64,000 bases of DNA from Ceratodon purpureus (taxonomy: Eukaryota > Streptophyta > Bryopsida > Pseudoditrichales > Ditrichaceae). Positions 43,005-55,679 of the stretch are shown piece by piece (the first letter of the stretch is position 1; each line of letters begins with the position of its first letter). The stretch spans positions 12,958,430 to 13,022,429 of the forward strand of contig CM026427.1 in assembly GCA_014871385.1 (NCBI GenBank). Direction: 5' to 3'. The notes beneath the pieces were generated by a model, which was not told where the DNA came from, made no database searches, and was given only the letters and a program-made list of their open reading frames with translations. The position numbers were made by a program, and so were the translations under genes.

Positions 43005-43514
43005 TCAAAATTGACGACTGCGTTTCATAGGTCTCTGAGCGGCAACGGAATCATTATTACTATCTTCTTCTCGTTCTTCTGTGCTATGAACTGCTCGGCA
43101 TCCTCTACTCTGTAGCTTACGCCCTTTGGGCCGAGGGATACTTCTTAAAAGAAGTCTGGAATATGTTCCAGGCTTGATGACCCCGACATTTGCGTAGGCA
43201 TGGGAAGCATTACTAGAATTGCCCTTGGACTCTTGAACTTCAACAGTGGCTGCTGGCAACGACCGATCACACGCCTTTGCGTCCAAAGTCATCACATCCG
43301 ACTGTATGATCGGTGCCTTGCTCTGGCTGCAATCAAGCAAAGTCTTGGAATCCTGAATTGGTTCAAAAGGCCCGTCAAAATTTACTAAGGACAAGCTATC
43401 CTCTCTCTCCTGCTGTGTAACCGGAACTGAAGGAGTACGGGACTGATGCGAGTCCATTACGTCAGGAGTGAAAAAATCATGTGAGAAGTCCGATACTGAA
43501 TGTGGCGTTCGCAT
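43005..43514 (-). CDS. Gene B of element T: small protein, unknown
   Basis: A 169-residue single-exon frame from the ATG at 43514 (MRTPHSVSDFSHDFF). It is linked to gene B of O and I by HAYANVGVIKPGTYSR at about residues 105-120, followed by a basic stretch (RSIPRPKGRKLQSRG). The rest is not alignable by eye. It ends KRSRQF. It lies between genes A and C rather than at the element end, and on the same strand as A. This move argues that B is a real unit that travels with the element. Function not recognised. Confidence 0.65.
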   Translation of the reverse strand: MRTPHSVSDFSHDFFTPDVMDSHQSRTPSVPVTQQEREDSLSLVNFDGPFEPIQDSKTLLDCSQSKAPIIQSDVMTLDAKACDRSLPAATVEVQESKGNSSNASHAYANVGVIKPGTYSRLLLRSIPRPKGRKLQSRGCRAVHSTEEREEDSNNDSVAAQRPMKRSRQF

Positions 43515-43839
43515 GTCTTATATACAGAATGACACAACTTGACATTGGATTAAGCGGGTATAAATAAAGGGGTTATTGTAAATGCAAGCGGCATATCAAA
43601 GACGGCGGCCTTGATGATATTCTTCTTAACATGCAGTAAACAGCTGACAGTATGAAAGTTGAACTAACTTTGTCTGTACAACAGTAATTAAGACTTGGTT
43701 ACCGGATCTTAACCATGATATGCGTCGAAGTGTTATCAAGCAGTCGAGTACATATGAACATTTGGTTTGTTCATAGATTGTTCAAGCACAGCAATGTCAT
43801 GGATAAAAGAGCAAGTCTTTTTTTAGCATACAAGCAGAG

Positions 43840-46800
43840 ATGATAACCAGATCGGGTGCAAAAGCTAAGCTAGAATCTAGAAGAGAGCGACGTCTAGAGA
43901 GGTTACAGAAGTTAGCGCTTAGAGACGGCATAACTACTCCATACAATTTGCGTTCAACCATGGGGAGGAAGGGAGGAAACTCTAGTAAGGTTGTAACTAC
44001 TCGGGGAGAAGGGGGTGACGGGGATGCGTTTGATGAAGCCGAGGTCCAGCCAAAGAAACTTCAGTTTCTTGCCGACGGCGGCTGTTCAACTTTAATAGAG
44101 ACTACGAAGGTAAGTTATGTTGATATGTAGTTCACGTTCCAGTCACGTAGTTGATTTCATACATTATTCATTGATTACTAGTTCACGTTAAAAAGAGATC
44201 TCTTAGCTAGAATGATTACCGCTGCCCATATTCCAGTCACTACATGCATTTTATTCCGAGTAGACTCAAGTGTACTAAACCAGTACGAAGTACTTTAATA
44301 ACATCATTTAGGGCAACCGGACCTTAGGCAGTCGGTACACAAGGCAGATGAGCCCATAGAGGCTGTCCTTTGAAACCCTGGTTCACTTGGTAATGCTTGG
44401 CCTCGAGGCATCCACCCCCTGCAAGATCTGCAAAGTGTTAGGTCTGAAAATGCAATCACCAAACCTGTTCTAAGCTAGTGGAATTGTTTCGCAGGAAGGG
44501 GATTCGCAGGAAGTGGATTCGCAGGAAGGGGATTCGCAGGAAGGGACTTCGCAGGAAGAGGCTTTGCAAGTTCAACAGAGGCGCAGTCGACCCCAGCTTC
44601 AGAAGTCGGATTCGCATTCCTTCTACCCTGAGCCATCTCAAAGGATGGTGGAATTAGGCGCCTCAAGCGCTGGACGTGAAGAGATCGAAGTCGATGGAGA
44701 CCAGGTAATGTGACCAGCAGGGATTTATTTGCTGCTTTCTCTCCACGCGGCTCCTTGATCATGTATAGATAGAACCCATCATGCGATGGTTACAGGTGGT
44801 CGAGTGGGTATTCTTCACAAGCGCAGTACTAGAAAATGAGATAGGTATTCGGTGTATTTCGAATTCGGTAGTATTACCAGGGGGAAGGGCCCGAGCAGAA
44901 TTGCAGCAGGCACTTGAAGGCATGTGATCTCGGTAGTGTAACCAGCTGGAAGGGCCCGAGCAGACTAACAGCAAGCACTAGAAGGTATGTGATCTCGGTA
45001 GTGTAACCAGCTGGAAGGGCCCGAGCACACTCGCAGTAGGCTCTAATTTAATTAGAATTCGGTAGTATTACCTGGAGGAAGGGCCCGAGCAGACTTGCAG
45101 CAGGCACTTGAAGGCATGTGACCTCGGTAGTGTAACCAGCTGGAAGGGGCCGAGCAGACTCACAGCAAGCACTAGAAGGTATGTGATCTCGGTAGTGTAA
45201 CCAGCTGGAAGGGCCCGAGCAGACTCGCAGTAGGCTCTAATTTAATTAGAATTCGGTAGTATTACCAGGGGGAAGGGCCCAAGCAGACTTGCAGCAGGCA
45301 CTTGAAGGCATGTGACCTCGGTAGTGTAACCAGCTGGAAGGGCCTGATCAGACTCACAGCAAGCACTAGAAGGTATGTGATCTCGGTAGTGTAGCCAGCT
45401 GGAAGGGCCCGAGCACACTCGCAGTAGGCTCTAATTTAATTAGAATTCGGTAGTATTACCAGGGGGAAGGGCCCGAGCAGACTTGCAGCAGGCACTTGAA
45501 GGCATGTGACCTCGGTAGTGTAACCAGCTGGAAGGGCTCGAGCAGACTGACAGCAAGCACTAGAAGGTATGTGATCTCGGTAGTGTAGCCAGCTGGAAGG
45601 GCCCGAGCACACTCGCAGTAGGCTCTAATTTAATTAGAATTCGGTAGTATTACCTGGGGGAAGGGCCCGAGCAGACTTGCAGCAGGCACTTGAAGGCATG
45701 TGACCTCGGTAGTGTAACCAGCTGGAAGGGCCCGAGCAGACTCACAGCAAGCACTAGAAGGTATGTGATCTCGGTAGTGTAACCAGCTGGAAGGGCCCGA
45801 GCAGACTCGCGGTACGCTCTTATGAATTTCAAATTCGGTAGTATTACCAGGGGGAAGGGCCCGAGCAGACTTAGAGCAGGCACTTGAAGGCATGTGACCT
45901 CGGTAGTGTAACCAGCTGGAAGGGCCCGAGCAGACTGACAGCAAGCACTAGAAGGTATGTGATCTCGGTAGTGTAACCAGCTGGAAGGGCCCGAGCAGAC
46001 TCTCTGCAGGCACTAAAGAATCTAGTATTCAGTAGTGTTACCAGGAAGAAGGGCCCGAGCAGACTGGCAGCAGGCACTAGAAGGTATGTGATCTCGGTAG
46101 TGTAAGTAGGTGGAAAGGCCCGAGCAGACTCTCTGCAGGTACTTGAGGATATGACATCTTGGTAGTGCAAACAGGGGGTAGGGCCCGAGCAGACTCTCTC
46201 CAGGCAGTAGAAGGTATGTGATCTCGGTAGTGTAACCATGGGGTAGGGCCCGAGCAGACTCACAGTAGTCAAACAAATGACAAAATCAAGTGTAAAAAAT
46301 GAGAGAAGTAGATCTCCTAGACGAACAGATTCATTTTTATACTTCTTACTATCGTCATTACGTAAATCCACAAATCATTTGTTGGTTCAGAAGTCAACTC
46401 GGCCCGGATATGTTCATATATTGAGCTTATTCTTTGGTATTTCTCGAAAAACATATTGGAATGATGTAGTGTAACCAAGTAACAGGGCCCGAGCAGTCTC
46501 GCAGCAGGCACTTGGAGGTATGTGATCTCGGTAGTGTAACCAGCTGGAAGGGCCCGAGCAGACTCGCAGTAGGCTCTAATTTAATTAGAATTCGGTAGTA
46601 TTACCTAGGGGAAGGGCCCGAGCAGACTTGCAGCAGGCTCTTGAAGGCATGTGACCTCGGTAGTGTAACCAGCTGGAAGGGCCCGAGCAGACTGACAGCA
46701 AGCACTAGAAGGTATGTGATCTCGGTAGTGTAACCAGCTGGAAGGGCCCGAGCAGACTCACAGCAAGCACTAGAAGGTATGTGATCTCGGTAGTGTAACC

Positions 46801-49800
46801 AGCTGGAAGGGCCCGAGCAGACTCGCAGAAGGCTCTAATTTAATTAGAATTCGGTAGTATTACCTAGGGGAAGGGCCCGAGCAGACTTGCAGCAGGCTCT
46901 TGAAGGCATGTGACCTCGGTAGTGTAACCAGCTGGAAGGGCCCGAGCAGACTGACAGCAAGCACTAGAAGGTATGTGATCTCCGTAGTGTAACCAGCTGG
47001 AAGGGCCCGAGCAGACTGACAGCAAGCACTAGAAGGTATGTGATCTCGGTAGTGTAACCAGCTGGAAGGGCCCGAGCAGACTCGCAGAAGGCTCTAATTT
47101 AATTAGAATTCGGTAGTATTACCTAGGGGAAGGGCCCGAGCAGACTTGCAGCAGGCTCTTGAAGGCATGTGACCTCGGTAGTGTAACCAGCTGGAAGGGC
47201 CCGAGCAGACTGACAGCAAGCACTAGAAGGTATGTGATCTCGGTAGTGTAGCCAGCTGGAAGGGCCCGAGCACACTCGCAGTAGGCTCTAATTTAATTAG
47301 AATTCGGTAGTATTACCTGGGGGAAGGGCCCGAGCAGACTTGCAGCAGGCACTTGAAGGCATGTGACCTCGGTAGTGTAACCAGCTGGAAGGGCCCGAGC
47401 AGACTCACAGCAAGCACTAGAAGGTATGTGATCTCGGTAGTGTAGCCAGCTGGAAGGGCCCGAGCACACTCGCAGTAGGCTCTAATTTAATTAGAATTCG
47501 GTAGTATTACCTAGGGGAAGGGCCCGAGCAGACTTGCAGCAGGCTCTTGAAGGCATGTGACCTCGGTAGTGTAACCAGCTGGAAGGGCCCGAGCAGACTG
47601 ACAGCAAGCACTAGAAGGTATGTGATCTCCGTAGTGTAACCAGCTGGAAGGGCCCGAGCAGACTGACAGCAAGCACTAGAAGGTATGTGATCTCGGTAGT
47701 GTAACCAGCTGGAAGGGCCCGAGCAGACTCGCAGAAGGCTCTAATTTAATTAGAATTCGGTAGTATTACCTAGGGGAAGGGCCCGAGCAGACTTGCAGCA
47801 GGCTCTTGAAGGCATGTGACCTCGGTAGTGTAACCAGCTGGAAGGGCCCGAGCAGACTGACAGCAAGCACTAGAAGGTATGTGATCTCGGTAGTGTAGCC
47901 AGCTGGAAGGGCCCGAGCACACTCGCAGTAGGCTCTAATTTAATTAGAATTCGGTAGTATTACCTGGGGGAAGGGCCCGAGCAGACTTGCAGCAGGCACT
48001 TGAAGGCATGTGACCTCGGTAGTGTAACCAGCTGGAAGGGCCCGAGCAGACTCACAGCAAGCACTAGAAGGTATGTGATCTCGGTAGTGTAACCAGCTGG
48101 AAGGGCCCGAGCAGACTCGCAGTAGGCTCATCTTAGAACTAAATCGATGTACTTTAACGAAGTGAGCAGACTCGCAGGAGGGTGGTCAATCAATTGCATT
48201 GACTTGGTGGAGCAAGGTGCAAGGGCCGAGGCAGAGTCCTGGCAGGAAAGACACAAAGCTTAGAGACATGTGCTGATGGTCTGCTCGTCTCCTAGCTTGC
48301 TTGAAGCAGCGTTGGTTGGACTTATTTGATGTCGTTCAGGTGGTCGTTGACATTTGGTTTGGGCCGAGCAGGATAAATTTCTTTTTTATTTACTTGAATT
48401 CGTCGACTCACAGAGGATAGTGAGGTGTGACATAGTGTACTTATTCTTTTGCTTCCTGTGATGGCTGCGAAGTTCTGTTGATAATTAGGTACATTGTTTT
48501 TAAATTCAGGCCGTACAATGAGTATAAATTGAAGCAAGGGCTATTGATCAATACTTATTCATATTGGATATTACTCTTTCTTCGTTTGGCAACTATTGTG
48601 CTCTGTCTTCAACCATGTATCGAAGAACTTTGATCATGCATAACTCTGATCAGAACTTTGTACCTGCTGGTCTGCGTTCTCTCGTAAAATTCGAATTCAG
48701 CATTCGCCTTTCTAATGTGGTATTGCTTGAGATTACAGGAGCACCAACCTGAAGTAGGAGGCAATCTGGATGAGTCCCCACTGGCCCTGACCCAAAAATC
48801 TGACGGTCAAGATGGAGATTCAGATGGAGAAGCGGACTCAACTGGTGATACATTTGTGGGGAATGAGGACGAAATTCGGAACCGCCAGAAGCTAAATTCT
48901 GTTTCGACAATTGCTGAGCTCCGAATGCAGCCACATTATGCATCAAGATTTGAAGTTCCTCTTTGCCGTATGCTTGCAATGCCGATGGTGCGGCCTACGT
49001 TACAGAGTGACCTGTCCAGACTTGAGCAGGAATTTGTGCATGGCTATCGCGAGGGTGCCTCGGTATTCTACTTGTCAACCACTGACGAGGAGGGGAGAAC
49101 CCGGGAGATTTCTGATACTGACAAGGCCAAGTGGGGACCAATTTGGGAGAAGAAAAATGATGAACTCAACAACTACCTTCTCTCCATTCCCGAGTTGGCT
49201 TCCCTTACCAATCTGATGTTTTTTGTTTGCGACGGTAACCATCGGTACCAGGCCTGGTGGAACCACATTGAGCGCCTGCACAAGACGGATGAGTCATGGC
49301 ACTACTCGGTTGATTCTATTCTCTTGGAAACTAGAGGTAGAATTGGCCTAGTTATGCAGGTGATGCACAACATTAACAAGTGAGTTGCACCCTTAAACTA
49401 TAGCACCTTCAATACACTCAGCTGTTTTAGAAACCATTCTATAATTTGATTCCTGTGCTGATATTTTGCGTCACAGGAACACGGAGGATGCTCATGTTAA
49501 GACCAATCCAGTTCACACCCTCTTCAGGGTACAGAAGTATGGCCTCATGCCACTGGAGCAATTCACTGATATTTTGTCAAGTATTGATTTGAAAAGGTGC
49601 AAGAAAACAAAGCACAGTACTTGGCAAACCTTGCCTGTGAACGTGTTCACGAGTTTCATTTTCCAGGTTCATTTTCATGATCCCCTTTCATTGTTATTTA
49701 ATTTTTCTGCATGGTTGACTGGCTAATGATTTCAATAATCTCGAATGTCCCCAAAAACCACACGCAGGCTGTCCTAGTCCTTGTCGAATGCCATGGGGCA

Positions 49801-52800
49801 TCAGCAGTGGATGATCATCATGGTCTGCCCTGGTCTATGTAGCATTATTCAGCATCATCTATCTATGTCCATCGCAGACTATGCTAAATCTCTATCGTAG
49901 CATCATTGGATCATTGGTAGCTTGACTTTAAAGAACCTTGTCTGACTAAGTTCGTATTTGACATTAAGTTGGTATTTGCCCCTCTGGGAATTGGATTGGT
50001 ATTGCAGCATGAGATAAGCCGTGCCGCTGATGATGGTCTTCGAGGGTTCTTGGAACACAACGACGGCGATGTCACAGAAGCTGATAAGATTAGGGCCATG
50101 AAGGCCGCGGTGAAGAGCGAAACACGAAAACTTCGCTCTAAAATGACTAAGTTTCTTGCCGTGGCGAACCCTGAACTAACACCAGCGTGGCTGCGTGAGG
50201 TAAGTATCCGTTGCTTATCCCTTAACACTATTATTTCCTTAATTCTAAACATTCATTTAAGCTTAAAAAAAACCAGTGATTCAGTCTCTTCGTATGTCGA
50301 AAGTTCACATCAATGTTGATAGTTAATTTCGAATGAGAGTTTTCAGATCAGTACCTCGCGTTTCCCTCTACCTCAGGTCAGTGCTCCTTCCGCAGTGTCT
50401 AGCAGTGCTGGAGCAAGTGTGCTCGGGGCCGAGCACACTTGGGCACTCCCATCACATGTTTGTTTTTCATCTCGAATCGATGAATGTTGGGAGAGAGGAA
50501 TTCTGTCCGCGATAGTCCCAATCCAACTGTGCTTGGCCCCGAGCAGTCTCATTACGAAGGTTCTCGGTGACTGGACTCTCCATATTTTTTAAGGACATAG
50601 ACATTCTAGCTAAGGCATATGGACCAGCACATTCGGGCATGCAAAGATTCTAGGACTGTTCTAAATCACAACATATAGAAGGAAATCATAGTCATTTTTA
50701 ATGTCATTATTGCCTCTTCGTAGGTCATCATAGCCATATCGTTGGTCATCATAGGAAGTCCTAAGATTAGCAGACTCGCATTAGGCACTTGTAGATATGT
50801 GACCTCGGTAGTGTAACCAGGGGGACGGGCCCGAGCAGACTCGCAGCAGGCACTTGAATGTATGTGACCTCGGTAGTGTAACCAGGGGGACGGGCCCGAG
50901 CAGACTCGCAGCAGGCACTTGAATGTATGTGACCTCGGTAGTGTAACCAGGGGGAAGGGCCCGAGCAGACTCGCAGCAGGCACTTGAAGGTATGTGATCT
51001 CGGTAGTGTAACCAACTGGAAGGGCCCGAGCAGACTCGCAGCAGGCACTTGAAGGTATGTGATCTCTGTAGTGTAACCAGGGGGAAGGGCCCGAGCAGAC
51101 TTGCAGCAGGCACTTGAAGGTATGTGATCTCTGTAGTGTAACCAGTTGGAAGGGCCCAAGAAAACTCGCAGCAGGCACTTGGAGGTATGTGATCTCGGTA
51201 GTGTAACTAGGTGGATGGGCCCTAGCAGACTCTCTGCAAGCTCTAATGAATCTAGAATTCAGTACTGTTACGAGGAGGAAGGGCCCGAGCAGACTGGCAG
51301 CAGGCACTAGAAGGTATGTGATCTCGGTAGTATTACGAGCGGGAAGGGCCCAAGCAGACTCGCAGCAGGCACTAGAAGGTATGTGATCTCGGTAGTGTAA
51401 CCTGGTGGAAGGGCCTGAGCAGACTCCCAGCAGGCTCACCTGAATATTGAATTCAGTAGTGTTACCAGTGGGATGGGCCGGAGCAGACTCGCAGCAGGCA
51501 CTTGAAAGTACTAGATTTCGGTAGTGTAATGAATCTCATCATAGCATTCTCGAAGATCATCATAGCCATCAATTACAGAATGTCAAGCACTAACCGTCTT
51601 TTATATTGCAGAGTTTTCTGTCGCTCTAACAATCTCCCTATTGGATTCTTACAATCGAACTTTCCTGATCACTTGCAGGTGGAGCGGCATTATTCATCAA
51701 ACACCACCAATACAGAGCTTACCATGGAAAAGTTGCAACTCATAGCCACGGCAAGGGCTACCCCCACGGCTAAGATCAGATGGCTTCAATTCTTCAACTC
51801 CTCCGCGGCAACACGTGAGGCCCGGAAGATCCCACCGAAGCCCGTCAACGAAGAGAGGCTGACATCCTGGCTTGCGAGGGCAACTTTCTGGGCAGAGGTA
51901 TGATGCTATACATTTAGCACTTTAAATGTTTTGACTTGGATATATAATAACTAGATTCTAGCTAACTACTGTCTCTTTGAATTGCTCATATCAGCTATCA
52001 GAGCAGGCGTCCGCAAATTTTGAGGAGATTGTGCGACAGGACCAGGTCAGTATTGACATGACACTCTCCACTGAGCCGATGACTCTGGTAGCTTACGTGG
52101 AGGACTGCCGAATGAAGCTCTGGGACCACGTTTTTAATTCATACTTCCGAGGAGCCGAAGGTTTCGAGAAACAACTCGAATTTCGGGAGTTCAAGGGAAC
52201 AGATCTCGTTGTCAGACGAGTTCTATTCAGGTGTACCCTTATGTTCCAGTGGTTTGCACAATCGTGAGGTTCATAAGTCCCACTGGTTAGCGGTTTGTTA
52301 TTGACAGTCCTTAAAATTGCGTGGATTCTATGGTAATCATTCGTGCCGCAACTCAAATATTTTCGAGTCTGCTTATTTGAATATGCTTGATACATTGAGA
52401 CCAGAAAGGCTCCATTTGCTATGCAAATTGTCACCGTGCTAGGCTTTTAATCACCCTGCCATGCCCACGATGTCTATGCTTACCATGCTTTCGGTTACCC
52501 TTCTATGCTGCCCTTGTCTAATATGCTACGCATAACTTGCTGCAATGGAATCAGGTTACGGTGCTCATGAAACTGGTGATGGAATTCTTGCAGATATTTC
52601 AAGTACGAGCTCTTGGCCAAGCAGGCAATCAGAAAAGAGAATCTCCCTGTTTTTCTTACCGCATGGGTCGACAGATCGAATGAAGCATGCATGTTCTCAG
52701 CTTCACAGCAACGGACATGGACAACTTCTCATCTTACCGCTGGAGCATGGTACTTGGACTGTGTGCCAAGTTTTACACCATCCTTTGAAATCGAGCTGCG

Positions 52801-55514
52801 GAAGTCGAGGGATGCCATCGGGGAGTCTGGTATTGAAATGGTCGATCTTCAAGGGATAGAGGATGAAACTGAGCGGGCCAAGGCTCTTAAAAGAAGGATT
52901 GAGGAGGACCGGAAGAAGGCCCAGAAAGTAAGAGAAGCCGAGGAGAGGGCGGAGCAGAAGGAGCTGGAGAAGGAGCTGAAAGCAAAGGAAAAGTCGGGCA
53001 GAAAGGGCAAGAAGAAACTCAACACCCCTGGTCAGGATGATAAGAATAGTCCATCTGGCAATTCCGGCCATAAAGAGAAAACCAACTCCAGGGGTACAAA
53101 AAGAGGATCTTCATATGATCAGCTCAATCAACTCCTGGAATTCAACGATGCTGGGGAGTGTGGCCAGAATTCCGAGTTAATCTTGAACTCATCCCTCATA
53201 GATGTCCTCGCAGGCAGTGGTAATGAATTCACTCCCATGTACCTGGAGATCAAGCGTACCCTGCTTAAGGTAATCCAGATCACATGCATTTCGAACTTGT
53301 TATAATTTTTGGATGAATTTGCTCATGCCATGATGCCATGGGCATCCCATGATGTGCCATGATGCCATGGTCGTGGCGGGTAAGGGCCTGTGCAGCAGCT
53401 TGCTATTTAATTGCCCACCAGCTTCCTCTTGACCAGCGAGTTCAGATGATATTCGTTTGCTTTCTCTCCTAGTTTTTGCTCTTAATTTTGTCCCTGTAAC
53501 CTGGTGGTCTGGCCCGAGCAGACTCTAGAGCATGACACCGCAGGCAGTCTGAGTTGGCTCTCTGAAGTGGTGCGGGTATTTGCAGTATTTAGAATCATGC
53601 TCGTAGTATTGACTTTTTACCATACCACTGACTTTCCTTGAAATTGAATACCTGTACAGGTCACCGATGGGAGAAGCCTCTTCATGACTGGGAAACAGGT
53701 CAAACATCACTTTGTCGACCTTATTATTGCAGATCTACCTGAGGGCCTTCCTGTCCCCGGCGTTTCAGACCCACCTACATCCATCCCTGCTTGGAACGAA
53801 GACTCTACTGATTTCTGGCAGAACACCTTCCACTTTGCCGAGAACCACCTGCACGATGACGGAGCCATGATTCTTTTTCATCCGTATCATGCAGCAACAA
53901 AATCAAATATCCTAGGTTACTGCGATGCATTCAATTTCAGAGTTCGCAAGGAATGGTGGGCAATGAACCGACTCCACCTGACATCACCCTTCGATCCGTC
54001 AGTTACTGTAAGTTTCAATGCAATATATTAATCCCCTCATTTTATTGGACTATCATCCGACCTCTTAGTGATTGTCACAAATTGCCTATAAAGTCTTTCT
54101 GATAACCATTGAAAATTAAGTCTCAATTTACCTCGAATCTGATGAGTTGGCCTTTGTTACCAGTACTTCAGTTCTTTAATCCCAATCCCCTTCTTGCCAA
54201 AGCGAGAGTGTACGTCCCTGGCATGGTATGACCATGAATTAAAACTTGCATTCGTGGGGTGCCCGCGGCCTAGGGATGAAATGGACTCTGAATTTGTTAC
54301 TGCATTTTTCCTTGAGATTATGGCCCATGCATTGCCTCTGCAACGACTTGGTATGGCCTGCAATTTGGAATTTGCATTCGTGGAATAGTCATGCCTGCTC
54401 TGGTCTGTCCCCACCCAGAGTTCTAACAGTGCAGCCTGGAACTCATGTGGTACTAACTTGCGTGCTGTTCGTTCCTGGATTATAGACACTTCGGTTTGGG
54501 ATTACACTGCTGGTGAAGACCGGACCTCCTGCTTCAAAGTTTGCTTTTCGGCCTGTTCCTAAGCTGCTGAGCCGTCACGGTGTAGACGTGGGTCGTGATG
54601 ATTGCTTGCAGAATATAGTTCTGCCAGAGAACCAGATGTGCAATGGTCCGAAGCCATGGAGAGGCCCTCGCGAGAAGTCCGTGGTTCTGATGGAAATGTT
54701 GATTGAAGCATGCTCCGATCCCGGGAATGTTGTGTTTGACTGCACAGCAGCAACTGGTATGTTTTTGGTTTGCCTGAAATTAATGTTTTACCTTTTTTCT
54801 GAGAACTTTGCCTACTGTTTAATGTTTTTGAGTAGCACTAATAAAGTAAAGTGGATTGTACTTCAGGTCCGTCAATCCACGCTTGCCGCAACGTTGACCG
54901 GCACATCGTGGCCTTGGAGGCTGATCCAGACATTTTCAAGGCTTTGTTGCAGCCGTTAATTCGGACTTCCATAGTTCCTCAAGCCACCAGTACTGAGCAT
55001 GTCATTGTTGATGATCCCGAGGGTGAAGTTCCCGTTGCTAAGATCCTTAAGAGATCTCGATTCCAGAAGTGAGTTTAGATACTTTTTCCCTAGTGTTACG
55101 TTTTATGTACTCGCATTGAATGTGGAGTGGATTTATAAACAATGTGCCATTTACATTTGCAGATGCGATAATATGGGCTATCCTGTGCATCGTCCTTTCT
55201 TTTCTGATCCTAATTTCTACCCTAGCCCTCCACCATCATGGCATCTTCCATCTTATGCGAACAATGCTGCTATCGAACTCGCTCGTGGTTCTTATCGTTA
55301 CTATAGGTCTGAAAATGCACCAAATAGATCATTGGAGTTTGTTGATATTGAAGCAGATGAGTCAGAGGAGGCAGAAGACGAAGAAGAGCCATCCACTATC
55401 ACTTTATCGTCCTTTGAAGACGAAGAAGACTGCGAAGAAGAGCGCCGTATCGTACGCTCTTTGAGTACATTGGAGGATATTTTGGATATGTGCGTTAGAG
55501 GGGGTAGCGAGTAG
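43840..55514 (+). CDS. Gene C of element T: diverged ParB-like / N4-N6 DNA methyltransferase fusion
   Basis: Exons: 43840-44109, 44495-44704, 48739-49379, 49477-49666, 50008-50199, 51679-51897, 51995-52230, 52594-53269, 53660-54007, 54486-54756, 54867-55068, 55163-55514. Intron positions and phases from the ParB exon to motif I match O and I, although the protein is only about 40-45% identical there by eye. ParB-like signature: CDGNHRYQAWW. Methyltransferase part: VDLIIADLPE (motif IV position), [27 protein letters not shown] (motif I position), DRHIVALEAD. Exon 2 encodes DSQEG-type pentapeptides instead of CTD-like heptads. A Lys/Glu-rich coiled segment (about 52860-53040) follows the ParB part. 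The tail is acidic. All frames are open despite long divergence, which suggests the protein was under selection. It may not use a separate exon 3 or 4. A 4.0-kb array fills the intron before the ParB exon. Confidence 0.75.
44865..48130 (+). repeat. Tandem array, about 50 units of 65 bp, inside gene C intron of T
   Basis: The units contain GTAACCAGCTGGAAGGGCCC followed by GAGCAGACTC and an AGCA(A/G)GCAC(T/A)AGAAGG segment. Three monomer types form a higher-order repeat. One type carries TTTAATTAGAATTCGGTAGTATTACC-like sequence and recurs every 190-260 bp, so trimers and tetramers alternate. A unique insert occupies about 46275-46465. The Leu/Ser/Gly frames through it are repeat artefacts. Confidence 0.95.
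50414..50441. other. Perfect 13-bp-stem inverted repeat in gene C intron (T)
   Basis: The arms CAAGTGTGCTCGG and CCGAGCACACTTG are exact reverse complements separated by GG. It lies in the intron 50200-51678 ahead of the second array. Its GCTCGGGGCCGAGC centre is close to the GGGCCCGAGCAG part of the satellite unit. Confidence 0.8.
50765..51510 (+). repeat. Second array of the 65-bp satellite, gene C intron (T)
   Basis: About 11 units of the same satellite, mostly the GACCTCGGTAGTGTAACCAG type with GAGCAGACTCGCAGCAGGCA. It shares an intron with the hairpin at 50414. An isolated unit-like GGCCCGAGCAGACTC occurs at about 53512 in a later intron. Confidence 0.92.
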
Positions 55515-55679
55515 ATAGGGAACTTTTATGTACCTTTCTAATTTATTAACATCTCCTTCCGTTTTTGTTGTTCATTTTAGTCGGTTTAAAGTGTCTGAAT
55601 TTCAACCCGTCATGCGCTTCAGAATGTGATACACCTCTCAGCGTTCGTCACGCTACTTTGTGAATGTTATGATAATGTC

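Noticed and set aside
44865..51510. Possible CRISPR-like array
   Set aside because: The 65-bp units are contiguous with no unique spacers, in a plant intron; a satellite.
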